From Demequina litorisediminis (lineage in GTDB: Bacteria > Actinomycetota > Actinomycetes > Actinomycetales > Demequinaceae), in the NCBI RefSeq assembly GCF_030161615.1, contig NZ_BSUN01000001.1:1674001-1738000 (forward strand): a stretch of 64,000 nucleotides of DNA, given 5' to 3'. Both the position numbers and the translations under genes were made by a program. Positions 30,483 through 38,348 of the stretch are shown here, piece after piece. Numbering within the stretch: the stretch's first letter is position 1; each line of letters opens with the position of its first letter. The notes under the pieces are model-generated. The model did no database searches and was not told the DNA's origin. It was given only the letters and a program-made list of their open reading frames with translations.

Positions 30483-31686
30483 CTACTCGGCGAGCAGCGC
30501 CTGGATGCGACCCACACCCTCGGCGAGGTCGGCATCGGCCAGTGCATAGGACAGGCGCACGTAGCCCGAGGGGCCGAACGCCTCACCGGGCACCACGGCG
30601 ACCTCTGCCTCATCGAGGATGATCGCGGCGAGCTCGGCCGACGTCGAGGCGACCTTGCCGCGGATCTCGCGCCCGAGCACACCCTCGACCGAGGGGTAGG
30701 CGTAGAACGCGCCCTGGGGCACGGGCACCTGGAAACCGTCGATCGCCGAGAGCATCTCGACCATCGTCTTGCGGCGGCGGTCGAAGGCGACGCGCATCGC
30801 CTCGACCTCGTCCATGGGGCCGGTGAGCGCCGCGATCGCGGCACGCTGGCTCACGTTGGCGACGTTGCTCGTCAGGTGCGACTGGAAGTTGGTGGCGGCC
30901 TTGATGACGTCCGCGGGGCCCTGCATCCAGCCCACGCGCCATCCGGTCATCGCGAAGGTCTTGGCGACGCCGTTGAGGACCAGCGTGGTGTCGGCGAGGG
31001 CGGGCACCTCACGCAGGATGGGCGTGAACTGCGCGCCGTCGTACAGGAGGTGCTCGTAGATCTCGTCGGTGATGACCCAGATGCCGTGCTCCAGCGCCCA
31101 CTCGCCGATGGCCTTGGTCTGCTCCGGGGAGTAGACGGCGCCGGTCGGGTTGGACGGCGAGCAGAACAGCAGCGCCTTGGTCTTGTCGGTGCGCGCGGCC
31201 TCGAGCCTGCTCGACGGTGACGAGGTAGCCCTGGTCGGCGCCAGCGAACACCTCGACCGAGGAGGCGCCGGTGAGCGCGATCGCCTCGGGGTAGGTGGTC
31301 CAGTAGGGCGCGGGGAGGATGACCTCGTCGCCCGGGTCGAGGATTGCGGCGAAGGCCTGGAACACGGCCTGCTTGCCACCGTTGGTGACGAGCACCGTCG
31401 CGGGGTCCACCTCGTAGCCGGAGTCGCGCAGCGTCTTGTCGGCGATGGCCTGCTTCAGTTCGGGAAGGCCCGCCGCAGGCGTGTACCGGTGGTTCTTGGG
31501 GTCGCGCGCGGCCTCGACCGCGGCCTCGACGATGTGCTGCGGCGTGGGGAAATCGGGCTCACCCGCTCCAAAACCGATCACCGGACGGCCGGCGGCCTTG
31601 AGGGCCTTGGCCTTGGCGTCGACGGCGAGAGTGGCGGAGGGCGCGATGGCGCCGAGGCGGGCGGAGACGCGGCTCGAGGAGGTCAT
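30483..31686 (-). CDS. Pyridoxal-phosphate aminotransferase (AspC-like); one frameshift
   Basis: About 400 residues of a fold-type I, class I aminotransferase, most like aspartate aminotransferases of the Bacillus/Thermus type. Visible motifs: [64 protein letters not shown] and the Schiff-base Lys in [19 protein letters not shown]. The C-terminal Arg for the substrate carboxylate is in [15 protein letters not shown]. One insertion near 31206 (CAGGCTCGAG for CAGCTCGAG) splits it. It normally transfers an amino group between aspartate and 2-oxoglutarate. The upstream region contains the repeat pair at 31782-31880. Confidence 0.9.
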
Positions 31687-32011
31687 GGGGGCATTGTTCC
31701 ACGCGAGCGCGCGAGCGAGGGCCGCCGAGGGTCCCACGCGGCGCTCCCCGCGGCGGGGGAGGTTCTCACTACCCCCGGGACGATTCCCAAGGTAGGAAGT
31801 GACTGGTGTGGTGCGTGGGACCCGGCGCGCGCCACGATAGGCGACTTGGGCATCGTCCATCACTTTGTACCTTGGGAATCGCTATGGCGAGCGTGGGTGT
31901 CACACCCCGTGCGGTTCTCGCGTTGTCCCCAGGCCGCGGGGATAAGGCACCGAGTCCACGGTGGGCGTCCCGCGCACCTGTCCTGAGGATCCGTCGCCGG
32001 AGAGTGGCGGG
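31687..32011. other. 325-bp intergenic stretch with inverted repeat pair
   Basis: This stretch separates the divergent aminotransferase and AbiEi-like genes. It holds the inverted repeat arms at 31782-31802 and 31860-31880 and must contain both promoters, but I see no convincing -35/-10 pair. No coding region is supported. Confidence 0.6.
31782..31880. repeat. Inverted repeat pair upstream of AbiEi-like gene
   Basis: The left arm (31782-31802) contains TCCCAAGGTAGGAAGTGA and the right arm (31860-31880) TCACTTTGTACCTTGGGA. The 21-bp arms agree at 19 positions when one is inverted, and they are 57 bp apart. The same core, CCCAAGGTA...AAGTGA, appears again downstream of the gene at 32860-32950. 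Confidence 0.75.
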
Positions 32012-32869
32012 ATGGATCTTCTCGCCGCTCTTGCCTCATTCGGTGGCGTGGCTCGTCGTCACCAGTTGCTCCGACTCGGGTTCTGCGATTCACAACTGCT
32101 TGACGCGGTTCGAAGAGGTGAGGTGTCGCGGCCACATCGTGGCTGCTATGCGTTGCCCGATGCCCCCGCGGAGGCAGTCCTTGCCCGCGTGCTCTCGGCG
32201 CAACTCACCTGCGTCTCGGCCCTGCGACACCTTGGTTTACCGAACCTCGCTGCGCCGATGGGGACCCACCTTGCGATACCCGTGCATCGGGGGGTCGCGC
32301 CGGAGGACCCTCGACTGCGCAATGGCTTGCGCTGGCATCGCGCCGATGACGCCGGAACCTCCTTGTGCGTCCGCCCACTCCGCGTCATCGATCACCTGGG
32401 AATGTGCACGGACTTCCGTGCTCAGTTGGCCGCCGCGGATGCGGCACTACGTGCCCGGCTCGTGCGCAAGGACGACCTCAGACACATGACCGCCACTGGA
32501 ACTTTGCGCGCGAGGCGCCTGGCGAGGCGAGCGGACGGAAGGTCGCAATCGCCTGGCGAGACGGTGGTGCGCGACGCGCTCATGGATCGGGGACTGGTGG
32601 TGGAGCCGCAACGACTCATTGAGTTCGTCGGCCATGTGGACCTATGGGTCGAGGAACGCATGGTGGTGGAGATCGACGGATATGCATTCCACTCGTCGCG
32701 CGAAGCGCTTGGCGAGGACAGCCGCCGCAACAATGCGCTGACCCTTTCCGGCATCCCCTTCCTCAGATTTCCGGCGGTCGATGCGCTCCGCGACCCAGAT
32801 CTCGTGGCGGCTCGGATCGAGGCGGCGTTGCGGGGGCGGACGAACCTCCAAAGACGACACCCAAGGTAA
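32012..32869 (+). CDS. AbiEi-like N-terminal plus DUF559 endonuclease-fold protein
   Basis: A 285-residue protein. The N-terminal region (FGGVARRHQLLRLGFCDSQL, then GCYALPDAPAEA) is the winged-helix seen in AbiEi-type antitoxins. The C-terminal DUF559 region resembles very-short-patch-repair-like endonucleases: MVVEIDGYAFHSS with D/E-x-D residues, then SGIPFLRFPAVDALRDPD. Such solitary genes are common in actinobacteria and their role is unresolved. ATG at 32012 has GGAGAG about 7 bases upstream. The stop codon lies inside a copy of the flanking repeat. No AbiEii toxin gene is nearby. Confidence 0.75.
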   Translation: MDLLAALASFGGVARRHQLLRLGFCDSQLLDAVRRGEVSRPHRGCYALPDAPAEAVLARVLSAQLTCVSALRHLGLPNLAAPMGTHLAIPVHRGVAPEDPRLRNGLRWHRADDAGTSLCVRPLRVIDHLGMCTDFRAQLAAADAALRARLVRKDDLRHMTATGTLRARRLARRADGRSQSPGETVVRDALMDRGLVVEPQRLIEFVGHVDLWVEERMVVEIDGYAFHSSREALGEDSRRNNALTLSGIPFLRFPAVDALRDPDLVAARIEAALRGRTNLQRRHPR

Positions 32870-32950
32870 AAAGTGACGCACGTGACGGGAGTGTCCGGTG
32901 GTGACCGACAAATCGGCCACGCGGCCACTCCCGTCACTTCTTACCTTGGG
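32860..32950. repeat. Inverted repeat pair downstream of AbiEi-like gene
   Basis: CCCAAGGTAAAAAGTGACG (32860-32878) and CGTCACTTCTTACCTTGGG (32932-32950) are inverted copies with one mismatch. Inside them, GTGACGGGAGTG (32882-32893) pairs with CACTCCCGTCAC (32926-32937), overlapping the right outer arm, so alternative hairpins are possible. The left arm contains the stop codon of the gene. Confidence 0.78.
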
Positions 32951-33163
32951 AGTCGAGACTGAAGGCCACCCGATGCGAGAATGGCGGGGCACGAACGCAG
33001 GTCACGAGGCCGGGCAGTGCCGCCCGCCAGCACGGGTTCGCTTTTTGGCCTCGGACCCCGTACCATTGCAGTTCGGCGATTGACGATCGTCATGATGACC
33101 TGCGCCCTGGCGCCGGAACGCATGACGAGAATCAAGAAGCCACGGAGGTCCCAACGCCTCCGA

Positions 33164-33236
33164 AGGGTAGTGGCGCAATTGGTAGCGCATCGGTCTCCAA
33201 AACCGACGGTTGGGGGTTCGAGTCCCTCCTACCCTG
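33164..33236 (+). tRNA. tRNA-Trp (CCA)
   Basis: AGGGTAG (33164-33170) pairs with CTACCCT (33229-33235); the discriminator is G and CCA is not encoded. The anticodon loop TCTCCAAAA carries CCA. The D-arm TGGCGCAATTGGTAGCGCA has no AGCT and no extra base, in contrast to tRNA-Thr and tRNA-Met. It lies upstream of secE, the usual actinobacterial arrangement. Confidence 0.95.
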
Positions 33237-33297
33237 CTGGGTGCGGCCCAGGTCGCGCGCACGAACACACCCCGATTCCGAGCAAAGGACCTACCTG

Positions 33298-33555
33298 GTG
33301 AGCGAATCTGCCGTGACGGATTCCGGAGAGAAGGACCCGCGGCACGAGAACCGCGAGGGTCTGAGCATCTTCGGGCGTATCGCGCTGTTCGTCCGTCAGG
33401 TCATCTCCGAACTCAAGCGCGTCGTGACTCCTACGCGCGAGGAACTGATCCAGTACATCTGGATTGTCCTCGGCTTCGTCGCGGTCATGATGCTGCTCGT
33501 CTTCGTTCTTGACGTGGGCTTCGGGTGGCTATCGGCATGGGTGTTCGGCGGCTGA
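33298..33555 (+). CDS. secE: Preprotein translocase subunit SecE
   Basis: SecE clamps the SecY channel of the general secretion pathway. The 85-residue protein has a charged N-terminus, the amphipathic helix LFVRQVISELKRVVTPTREE and one membrane helix (IWIVLGFVAVMMLLVFVLDV). GTG at 33298 is chosen for the AAAGGA 8 bases upstream. It sits between tRNA-Trp and nusG. Confidence 0.95.
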   Translation: MSESAVTDSGEKDPRHENREGLSIFGRIALFVRQVISELKRVVTPTREELIQYIWIVLGFVAVMMLLVFVLDVGFGWLSAWVFGG

Positions 33556-33588
33556 CAGCCGCACAACGAATCTAGGAAGTGGTGACTC

Positions 33589-34458
33589 GTGAGTGACGAC
33601 AAGGCTCGACGCGGCCGGCGACAAGCCTGGACGCCCTCGTAGCCGACATCGCCGAGGCGACCGACCGCGCACAGGCAGCGGTGGACGCCCCGGAGGATGA
33701 GGTGACCCCTGCGGTCGACGAGGCTCAGCCTGTCCGATGCTCCCGCGGACACTGTGGTCGACGGCGACGATGACGCCATTGACGGTGAAGACCTGATCGA
33801 GGCGGCCGAAGAGGCTGCGCTTGAGGTTGACGACGAGGCCGCCGAGGCGGCAGCGCCGGTCGACCCGATCGAGGAGTTCAAGGCCCAGGTTGCGCATGCA
33901 GGAGGGCGACTGGTACGTGATTCACGCCTACTCGGGTCACGAGAAGCGCGTGAAGCAGTCGATCGAGCACCGCCGCGAGAGCCTTCACCAGGAAGACTTC
34001 ATCTTCCAGGTCGAGGTTCCGATGGAAGAGGTCGCCGAGATCAAGAACGGCCAGCGCAAGCTGGTCACCCGCGTCCGGATGCCCGGATACGTCCTGGTAC
34101 GCATGTACCTCACGGACGAGTCCTGGGGCACCGTGCGCAACACGCCTGGCGTCACCGGCTTCGTGGGCCACGCCCACCAGCCCGTGCCGCTGACCCCCGA
34201 CGAGGTCTACGCCATGCTCGCCACCAAGGAGAGCGCGGACGGCACGTCGGAGGAGTCGCAGCAGCAGTCCGCGACGCCCGTCGAGGTCGACTTTGTGGTG
34301 GGCGAGTCCATCACGGTCATCGACGGCCCGTTCGCGACCCTGCCCGGCACCATCTCCGAGATCTCCGTGGAGTCCCAGAAGGCTCCAGGTTCTCGTCTCC
34401 ATCTTCGGCCGGGAGACCCCGGTCGAGCCTGGCGTTCACTCAGGTCCAGAAGATCTGA
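33589..34458 (+). CDS. nusG: Transcription termination/antitermination factor NusG; six frameshifts
   Basis: NusG binds RNA polymerase and couples it to Rho or the ribosome. An acidic actinobacterial N-terminal extension is followed by the NGN domain ([60 protein letters not shown]) and a KOW domain ([20 protein letters not shown], then [20 protein letters not shown]). The frame is interrupted six times; five of the six are one-base insertions at AGCT (for example AAGGCTCG and AAGCCTGG at the start), one is an extra G near 33892. Start GTG 33589 has AGGAAG upstream. Confidence 0.95.
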
Positions 34459-34518
34459 CTCTGACGCCAGCAATCACGGCGGCAGCCAGCCGCCCCCAGC
34501 AACAGAAGGACCCGAAAC

Positions 34519-34950
34519 ATGGCAGCCCCTAAGAAGAAGGTCGCTGGTCTGATCGCCTTCAGATCCAGGCCGGCGCCGCGAACCCCGCTCCGCCCGTTGG
34601 ACCCGCGCTGGGTCAGCACGGCGTGAACATCATGGAGTTCTGCAAGGCCTACAACGCGGCCACCGAGTCGCAGCGTGGCAACGTGATTCCCGTGGAGATC
34701 ACGGTCTACGAAGACCGTTCCTTCACGTTCATCACGAAGACCCCGCCGGCCGCAGAGGCTCATCAAGAAGGCCGCAGGCGTCCCCAAGGGCTCCGGCACT
34801 CCGCACACCACCAAGGTTGGTTCGCTGACCGAGGCTCAGGTGCGCGAGATCGCCGAGCAGAAGATGGCCGACCTCAACGCCAACGACATCGACGCCGCCG
34901 CGAAGATCATCGCCGGTACCGCCCGCTCCATGGGCATCACGGTCTCCTAA
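34519..34950 (+). CDS. rplK: 50S ribosomal protein L11; two disruptions
   Basis: L11 binds 23S rRNA in the GTPase centre. Signatures are [32 protein letters not shown] and [20 protein letters not shown], ending SMGITVS. At 34553-34560 the expected AAGCTTC is garbled to GCCTTC, and near 34757 GAGCTCATC reads GAGGCTCATC. Both disruptions lie at AGCT. It is followed by rplA, with which it forms an operon. Confidence 0.96.
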
Positions 34951-35019
34951 GACCACCCCTGAATTACCAGTGGGAGGGGTCGCGCTGACCCGCCACCACG
35001 ACTGCAAAGGAAGAAGCAG

Positions 35020-35721
35020 ATGACCAAGCGCTCCAAGGCTTACCGCGACGCAGGCTCACTCGTCGACCGCAGCCAGGCTCTACACCCCGCTCGAGGCCGT
35101 GCGTCTCGCGCAGAAGACCGCCTCGAAGAACACCGACTCGACCATCGACGTCGTGTTCAAGCTCGGCGTTGACCCCCGTCACGCGGACCAGGCTGTCCGT
35201 TCCACCACCATCCTGCCCCACGGCACCGGCAAGACCGCTCGGGTCCTGGTCTTCGCCAATGGTGACAAGGCAGAGGCTGCTCGCGAAGCGGGCGCCGACA
35301 TCGTTGGTGGCGACGAGGCTCATCGAAGAGGTGGTCAACGGCCGCCAGGACTTCGACTCCGTGGTCGCGACCCCGGACCTCATGGGCAAGGTCGGTCGCC
35401 TCGGCCGCGTGCTCGGTCCCCGTGGCCTCATGCCGAACCCCAAGACCGGCACCGTGACGATGGATGTGGCCAAGGCCGTGTCCGACATCAAGGGCGGAAA
35501 GATCGAGTTCCGTGTCGACAAGCACGCCAACCTTCACTCGGTGATCGGTAAGGCGTCGTTCGGCGACGAGAAGGCTCCTCGAGAACTTCCAGGCCGTGCT
35601 CGATGAGGTCCAGCGCGTGAAGCCGTCGGCTTCGAAGGGTCGCTACATCATCAAGGCCTCGATCTCGGCCACGCAGGGCCCCGGTATCCCCGTGGACGCC
35701 CTCGCCAAGATCGAGAAGTAG
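35020..35721 (+). CDS. rplA: 50S ribosomal protein L1; frameshifts
   Basis: L1 forms the L1 stalk and represses its own operon. The sequence runs [60 protein letters not shown] and [20 protein letters not shown]. Insertions near 35077, 35321 and 35576 (AGGCTC for AGCTC) split it into three frames. The ATG at 35020 follows AAGGAAGAAGCAG. A terminator follows the stop. Confidence 0.96.
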
Positions 35722-35743
35722 AGCAGGCTTTACTCTCGCACGG

Positions 35744-35775
35744 TGGCCCGTCGTCCCTGAGGGGACGGCGGGCCA
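35744..35775 (+). terminator. Rho-independent terminator after rplA
   Basis: TGGCCCGTCGTCCC and GGGGACGGCGGGCCA form a hairpin with a short loop, followed by TTGTC. Confidence 0.8.
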
Positions 35776-35830
35776 TTGTCATGCGTGGCCGATGTCCGGG
35801 TGAGCCTGGCGCATCGGCCTCCGATCCGGG

Positions 35831-35860
35831 TGCGACACCCGGGCAAAACTCGTGTACGAT
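35831..35860 (+). promoter_or_regulatory. Candidate rplJL promoter
   Basis: TACGAT at 35855-35860 is a good -10 element; the -35 region TGCGAC (35831-35836), 18 bases upstream, is weak. It precedes the structured rplJ leader. Confidence 0.45.
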
Positions 35861-36009
35861 AGACGACGCCCAAGACCGCCGGTCGTCAGGGCCGGTCATC
35901 CGGTCCAGATCGAAGTCCCGCAGCAGCGGAGGCCAGCGCAGGTGAACTGAGAAGCATGCACGTGAATCGTGCGCGCAACCCAGCCCCGCCTGCGCGGGGC
36001 TTTTCTGTT
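35861..36009 (+). promoter_or_regulatory. rplJ (L10) leader with terminator-like attenuator
   Basis: A GC-rich leader of about 150 bases precedes rplJ. It contains several self-complementary segments and ends in the hairpin GCCCCGCCTGCGCGGGGC (35983-36000) followed by TTTTCTG. This is the layout of L10-leader autoregulation, in which the L10-L12 complex binds the leader and controls transcription or translation. I identify it by position and structure, not by a covariance-model hit. Confidence 0.65.
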
Positions 36010-36069
36010 CTTCGGGGCGGGCCGTCTCCGCAAGGAGGCGCCGACGGTCACCCAAAGGAAGGACACCCC

Positions 36070-36595
36070 ATGGCGACGCCAGACAAGGTGGCAGCAGTCA
36101 AGGAGCCTCGCGGACCAGTTCCGTGCCTCTGACGCTGTGGTCGTCACCGAGTACCGCGGACTGTCGGTGCCCCAGGCTCGCTGAGCCGCGCACCAGGCTC
36201 CGTGGCGCCGCGACCTACGTGGTCGCGAAGAACACTCTGACGGCGCTCGCGGCCAAGGATGCCGGCGTGGAAGGTCTTGACGACCTCTTCGTTGGCCCCA
36301 CGGCCATTGCATTCGTCACCGGTGACCCGGTGGAGGCTGCAAAGGGTCTGAAGGGTTTTGCCAAGGAGAACGACAAGGCTCGTCATTAAGGGCGGCGTTC
36401 TCGAAGGCAACGTGCTCTCCGCTGAGGAGATCAACAAGGCTCGCAGACCTCGAGTCCCGTGAAGTGCTGCTCGCGAAGGCGGCGGGTGCCATTCAGGCCT
36501 CGCTCGTCAACGCCGCATACATGTTCCAGGCACCGCTGTCCAAGGCAGCGCGCGCCGTCGACGCCCTGCGTGCCAAGCAGGAAGACGCGGCCTAA
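36070..36595 (+). CDS. rplJ: 50S ribosomal protein L10; frameshifts
   Basis: L10 anchors the L7/L12 stalk on the ribosome. Signatures are [20 protein letters not shown] and [20 protein letters not shown], then [20 protein letters not shown]. The frame is split by AGCT-type insertions near 36103, 36176, 36379 and 36439; at 36186 an AGCT is read AGCC instead (substitution), giving Pro for the expected Leu. The ATG at 36070 follows AAGGAAGGA. It is cotranscribed with rplL. Confidence 0.95.
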
Positions 36596-36654
36596 GAGCC
36601 GCCACCCCCATCGCAAGAACCTGCGTCACGCAGTCATAACGTTAGGAAACCATC

Positions 36655-37043
36655 ATGGCTAAGGCTCACCACCGAAGAGGCTCATCGAGCAGTTCAAGGA
36701 GCTTTCGCTCATCGAGCCTGTCGGAGTTCGTGAAGGCGTTCGAGGAGACCTTCGACGTCACCGCTGCCGCCCCCGCCGCTGTTGCCGTTGCCGCCGCCCC
36801 CGCGGGCGAGGCCGAGGCTGCTGAGGAGAAGGACGAGTTCGACGTCATCCTCACCGCCGTTGGCGACAAGAAGATCCAGGTCATCAAGGAGGTGCGCGCG
36901 CTCACGTCGCTCGGCCTCGGTGAGGCCAAGGCGCTCGTGGACGAGGCCCCCAAGGCCGTCCTCGAGGGCGCGAAGAAGGAAGACGCTGAGAAGGCCAAGG
37001 AGCAGGCTCGAGGCTGCCGGCGCCACCGTCGAGCCTCAAGTAA
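36655..37043 (+). CDS. rplL: 50S ribosomal protein L7/L12; five frameshifts
   Basis: L7/L12 forms the flexible stalk that recruits translation factors. Reconstructed it reads [20 protein letters not shown], an Ala-rich hinge, then [20 protein letters not shown] and [20 protein letters not shown], ending [10 protein letters not shown]. Five single-base insertions occur in 128 codons (near 36664, 36682, 36710, 37007 and 37035), all at AGCT. One intact AGCT remains (GGAGCTTTC near 36701). An essential 128-residue protein with five shifts cannot be real, so these are artefacts. Confidence 0.96.
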
Positions 37044-37066
37044 GGCTCGCCGATTTCGGCTTGAGG

Positions 37067-37097
37067 GCCGGGTCTCCCTTCGGGGAGGCCCGGCTTT
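37067..37097 (+). terminator. Rho-independent terminator after rplL
   Basis: GCCGGGTCTCCC, a TTCG loop, then GGGAGGCCCGGC and TTT. Confidence 0.85.
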
Positions 37098-37173
37098 CGT
37101 CATGTGCGGCCGATGCGTGTGCGGCCGATGCGTCGTGGGCGGGCGGACGCCTGGCGCTTCGGCGTGGGCTTGC

Positions 37174-37474
37174 CTAGTCGTCGCCTCCAAAGAGCCGCGC
37201 AAGGCTCGACATCGGCCGCTTCGTAGAGCGTGCCGATGCCTTCGGCGAGGGTGGCGCATGAGAGTAGTTGGAGCCGCTCGGCGGCCAGGTCCTGGCGCAT
37301 GGTGCGGTAGCGCGCCGTGAAGGCGTCGGCGGCCTCGCCCTCCCACCCGGCGACCATGGTGGCGGCGGCGCTGTCGAGATCGGTGATCTCGTCAGCGATG
37401 GCGGTCGCGGCGTCCCGTAGTGACGCGCCGAGCAGCCCCAGGTGAGCTGTCTGGATGGAGATCTCGCCGTCCAT
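37174..37474 (-). CDS. WXG100-family protein (ESX substrate-like); one frameshift
   Basis: A 99-residue helical hairpin protein with the hallmark W-x-G turn in [17 protein letters not shown], near residue 43. WXG100 proteins are secreted through type VII systems. The C-terminus should read [21 protein letters not shown] for GAGCTTG near 37208 shifts it. It is the last gene of a five-gene minus-strand unit placed between rplL and rpoB. A C-terminal YxxxD/E export signal is not obvious. Confidence 0.85.
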
Positions 37475-37485
37475 CGCTTCCCTTC

Positions 37486-37884
37486 CTACTCGTAGCCCCA
37501 GGTGCGCTGCTCGCTGGTGAAGCGTTGCGCGGATTGCCTCAGTTCGGCGACCAAGGGGTGGCCTTCGCCCCAGCGTTCGGCCGATGCCGCCACCGCGTTC
37601 TCGAGCGCGCGGCGCTGTGCGGCGGCCACGGTCGCCGTCAGGGTTCGACTGGCCTGCGCGGGCGTGTCGTCGAGCGCAGACTCCGTGACGGTCACGTCGG
37701 TGACCGCTCCGTCGGCCGATGCGGTGACGCTGACGGTGCCGTCGCTGGACCGGACTGTCGCATGGGCGGCGTGGATCGCGGCGGCGGTCTCGCGGAGGGC
37801 TTCACGGCGCTCGCGGGCCTCGGCAGCCTGCGCGCGCAGCCGGAGTCGGGCCTCGTCGAAGGTCTCGGGCATGGGTGTCGTCAT
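37486..37884 (-). CDS. YbaB/EbfC-fold protein in ESX satellite operon
   Basis: A 132-residue protein with a YbaB-like core: VSVTASADGAVTDVTVTESA followed by a long helix (SRTLTATVAAAQRRALENAV). The N-terminus is a charged helix (EARLRLRAQAAEARERREAL). In mycobacterial ESX loci related YbaB-fold proteins (EspL type) act in the cytosol as chaperone-like factors. The fit to that role here is inferred from context. It lies 11 bases upstream of the WXG100 gene. Confidence 0.75.
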   Translation of the reverse strand: MTTPMPETFDEARLRLRAQAAEARERREALRETAAAIHAAHATVRSSDGTVSVTASADGAVTDVTVTESALDDTPAQASRTLTATVAAAQRRALENAVAASAERWGEGHPLVAELRQSAQRFTSEQRTWGYE

Positions 37885-37915
37885 GAATGGCTCCTCGCGG
37901 GATGCGGTGGGCGGG

Positions 37916-38347
37916 TCACGATGTGCCGCCGAACTGTTCGATGAGCACGTCGGCGCCGAGACCCACGCGGGTGCCGTCGTCGGAGACCGCGACGCCAAGC
38001 GCGTCGCCGGGCTCCTGCAGGTTCACCAGGGGGTCACTGACCTCATCGCCGTCGATCACCCGAAGGGTAATGGAGTCGTAGCCTTCGGCATGGTCTGCCG
38101 TGATTGCCAGGACGGCGGCGAGATCCTCGGAGGACATGTCGGCGCCGTCCTGATAGATCAGGGTGCCAAGATCGATGCCCTGGAGGACGTCGCCGTCGCT
38201 GTCGACGGAGACCCCTGTGAACCCCAGTCCACTGTCCATGAGGGCCTGTTCGAGTTCAGCGGGAGCATCCTGGCGCGCGCTTGCGCCGCATGCAGAGGTC
38301 GCGAGCATGGCGAGCCCGATGGCGCCCACGGCGAGTACCCGTCTCAT
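37916..38347 (-). CDS. Putative lipoprotein of ESX satellite operon
   Basis: The N-terminus VLAVGAIGLAMLATSACGAS has a signal peptide and a lipobox ending in Cys (LATSAC), so it is predicted to be lipid-anchored on the outer face of the membrane. The mature part is acidic, with no family I recognise (GVSVDSDGDVLQGIDLGTLI). It starts immediately after the stop of the hydrolase gene, so it may be its partner or immunity factor. Confidence 0.7.
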   Translation of the reverse strand: MRRVLAVGAIGLAMLATSACGASARQDAPAELEQALMDSGLGFTGVSVDSDGDVLQGIDLGTLIYQDGADMSSEDLAAVLAITADHAEGYDSITLRVIDGDEVSDPLVNLQEPGDALGVAVSDDGTRVGLGADVLIEQFGGTS

Positions 38348-38348
38348 C

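Noticed and set aside
32012..32869. A complete AbiE toxin-antitoxin pair
   Set aside because: Only the AbiEi-like winged helix is present, with a DUF559 domain; no nucleotidyltransferase toxin gene is adjacent.
36655..37043. Programmed frameshifting in rplL, rpoC, nusG and other genes
   Set aside because: Sites lack slippery heptamers and are far too many; they coincide with AGCT and also affect tRNAs. A read artefact is the simple explanation.
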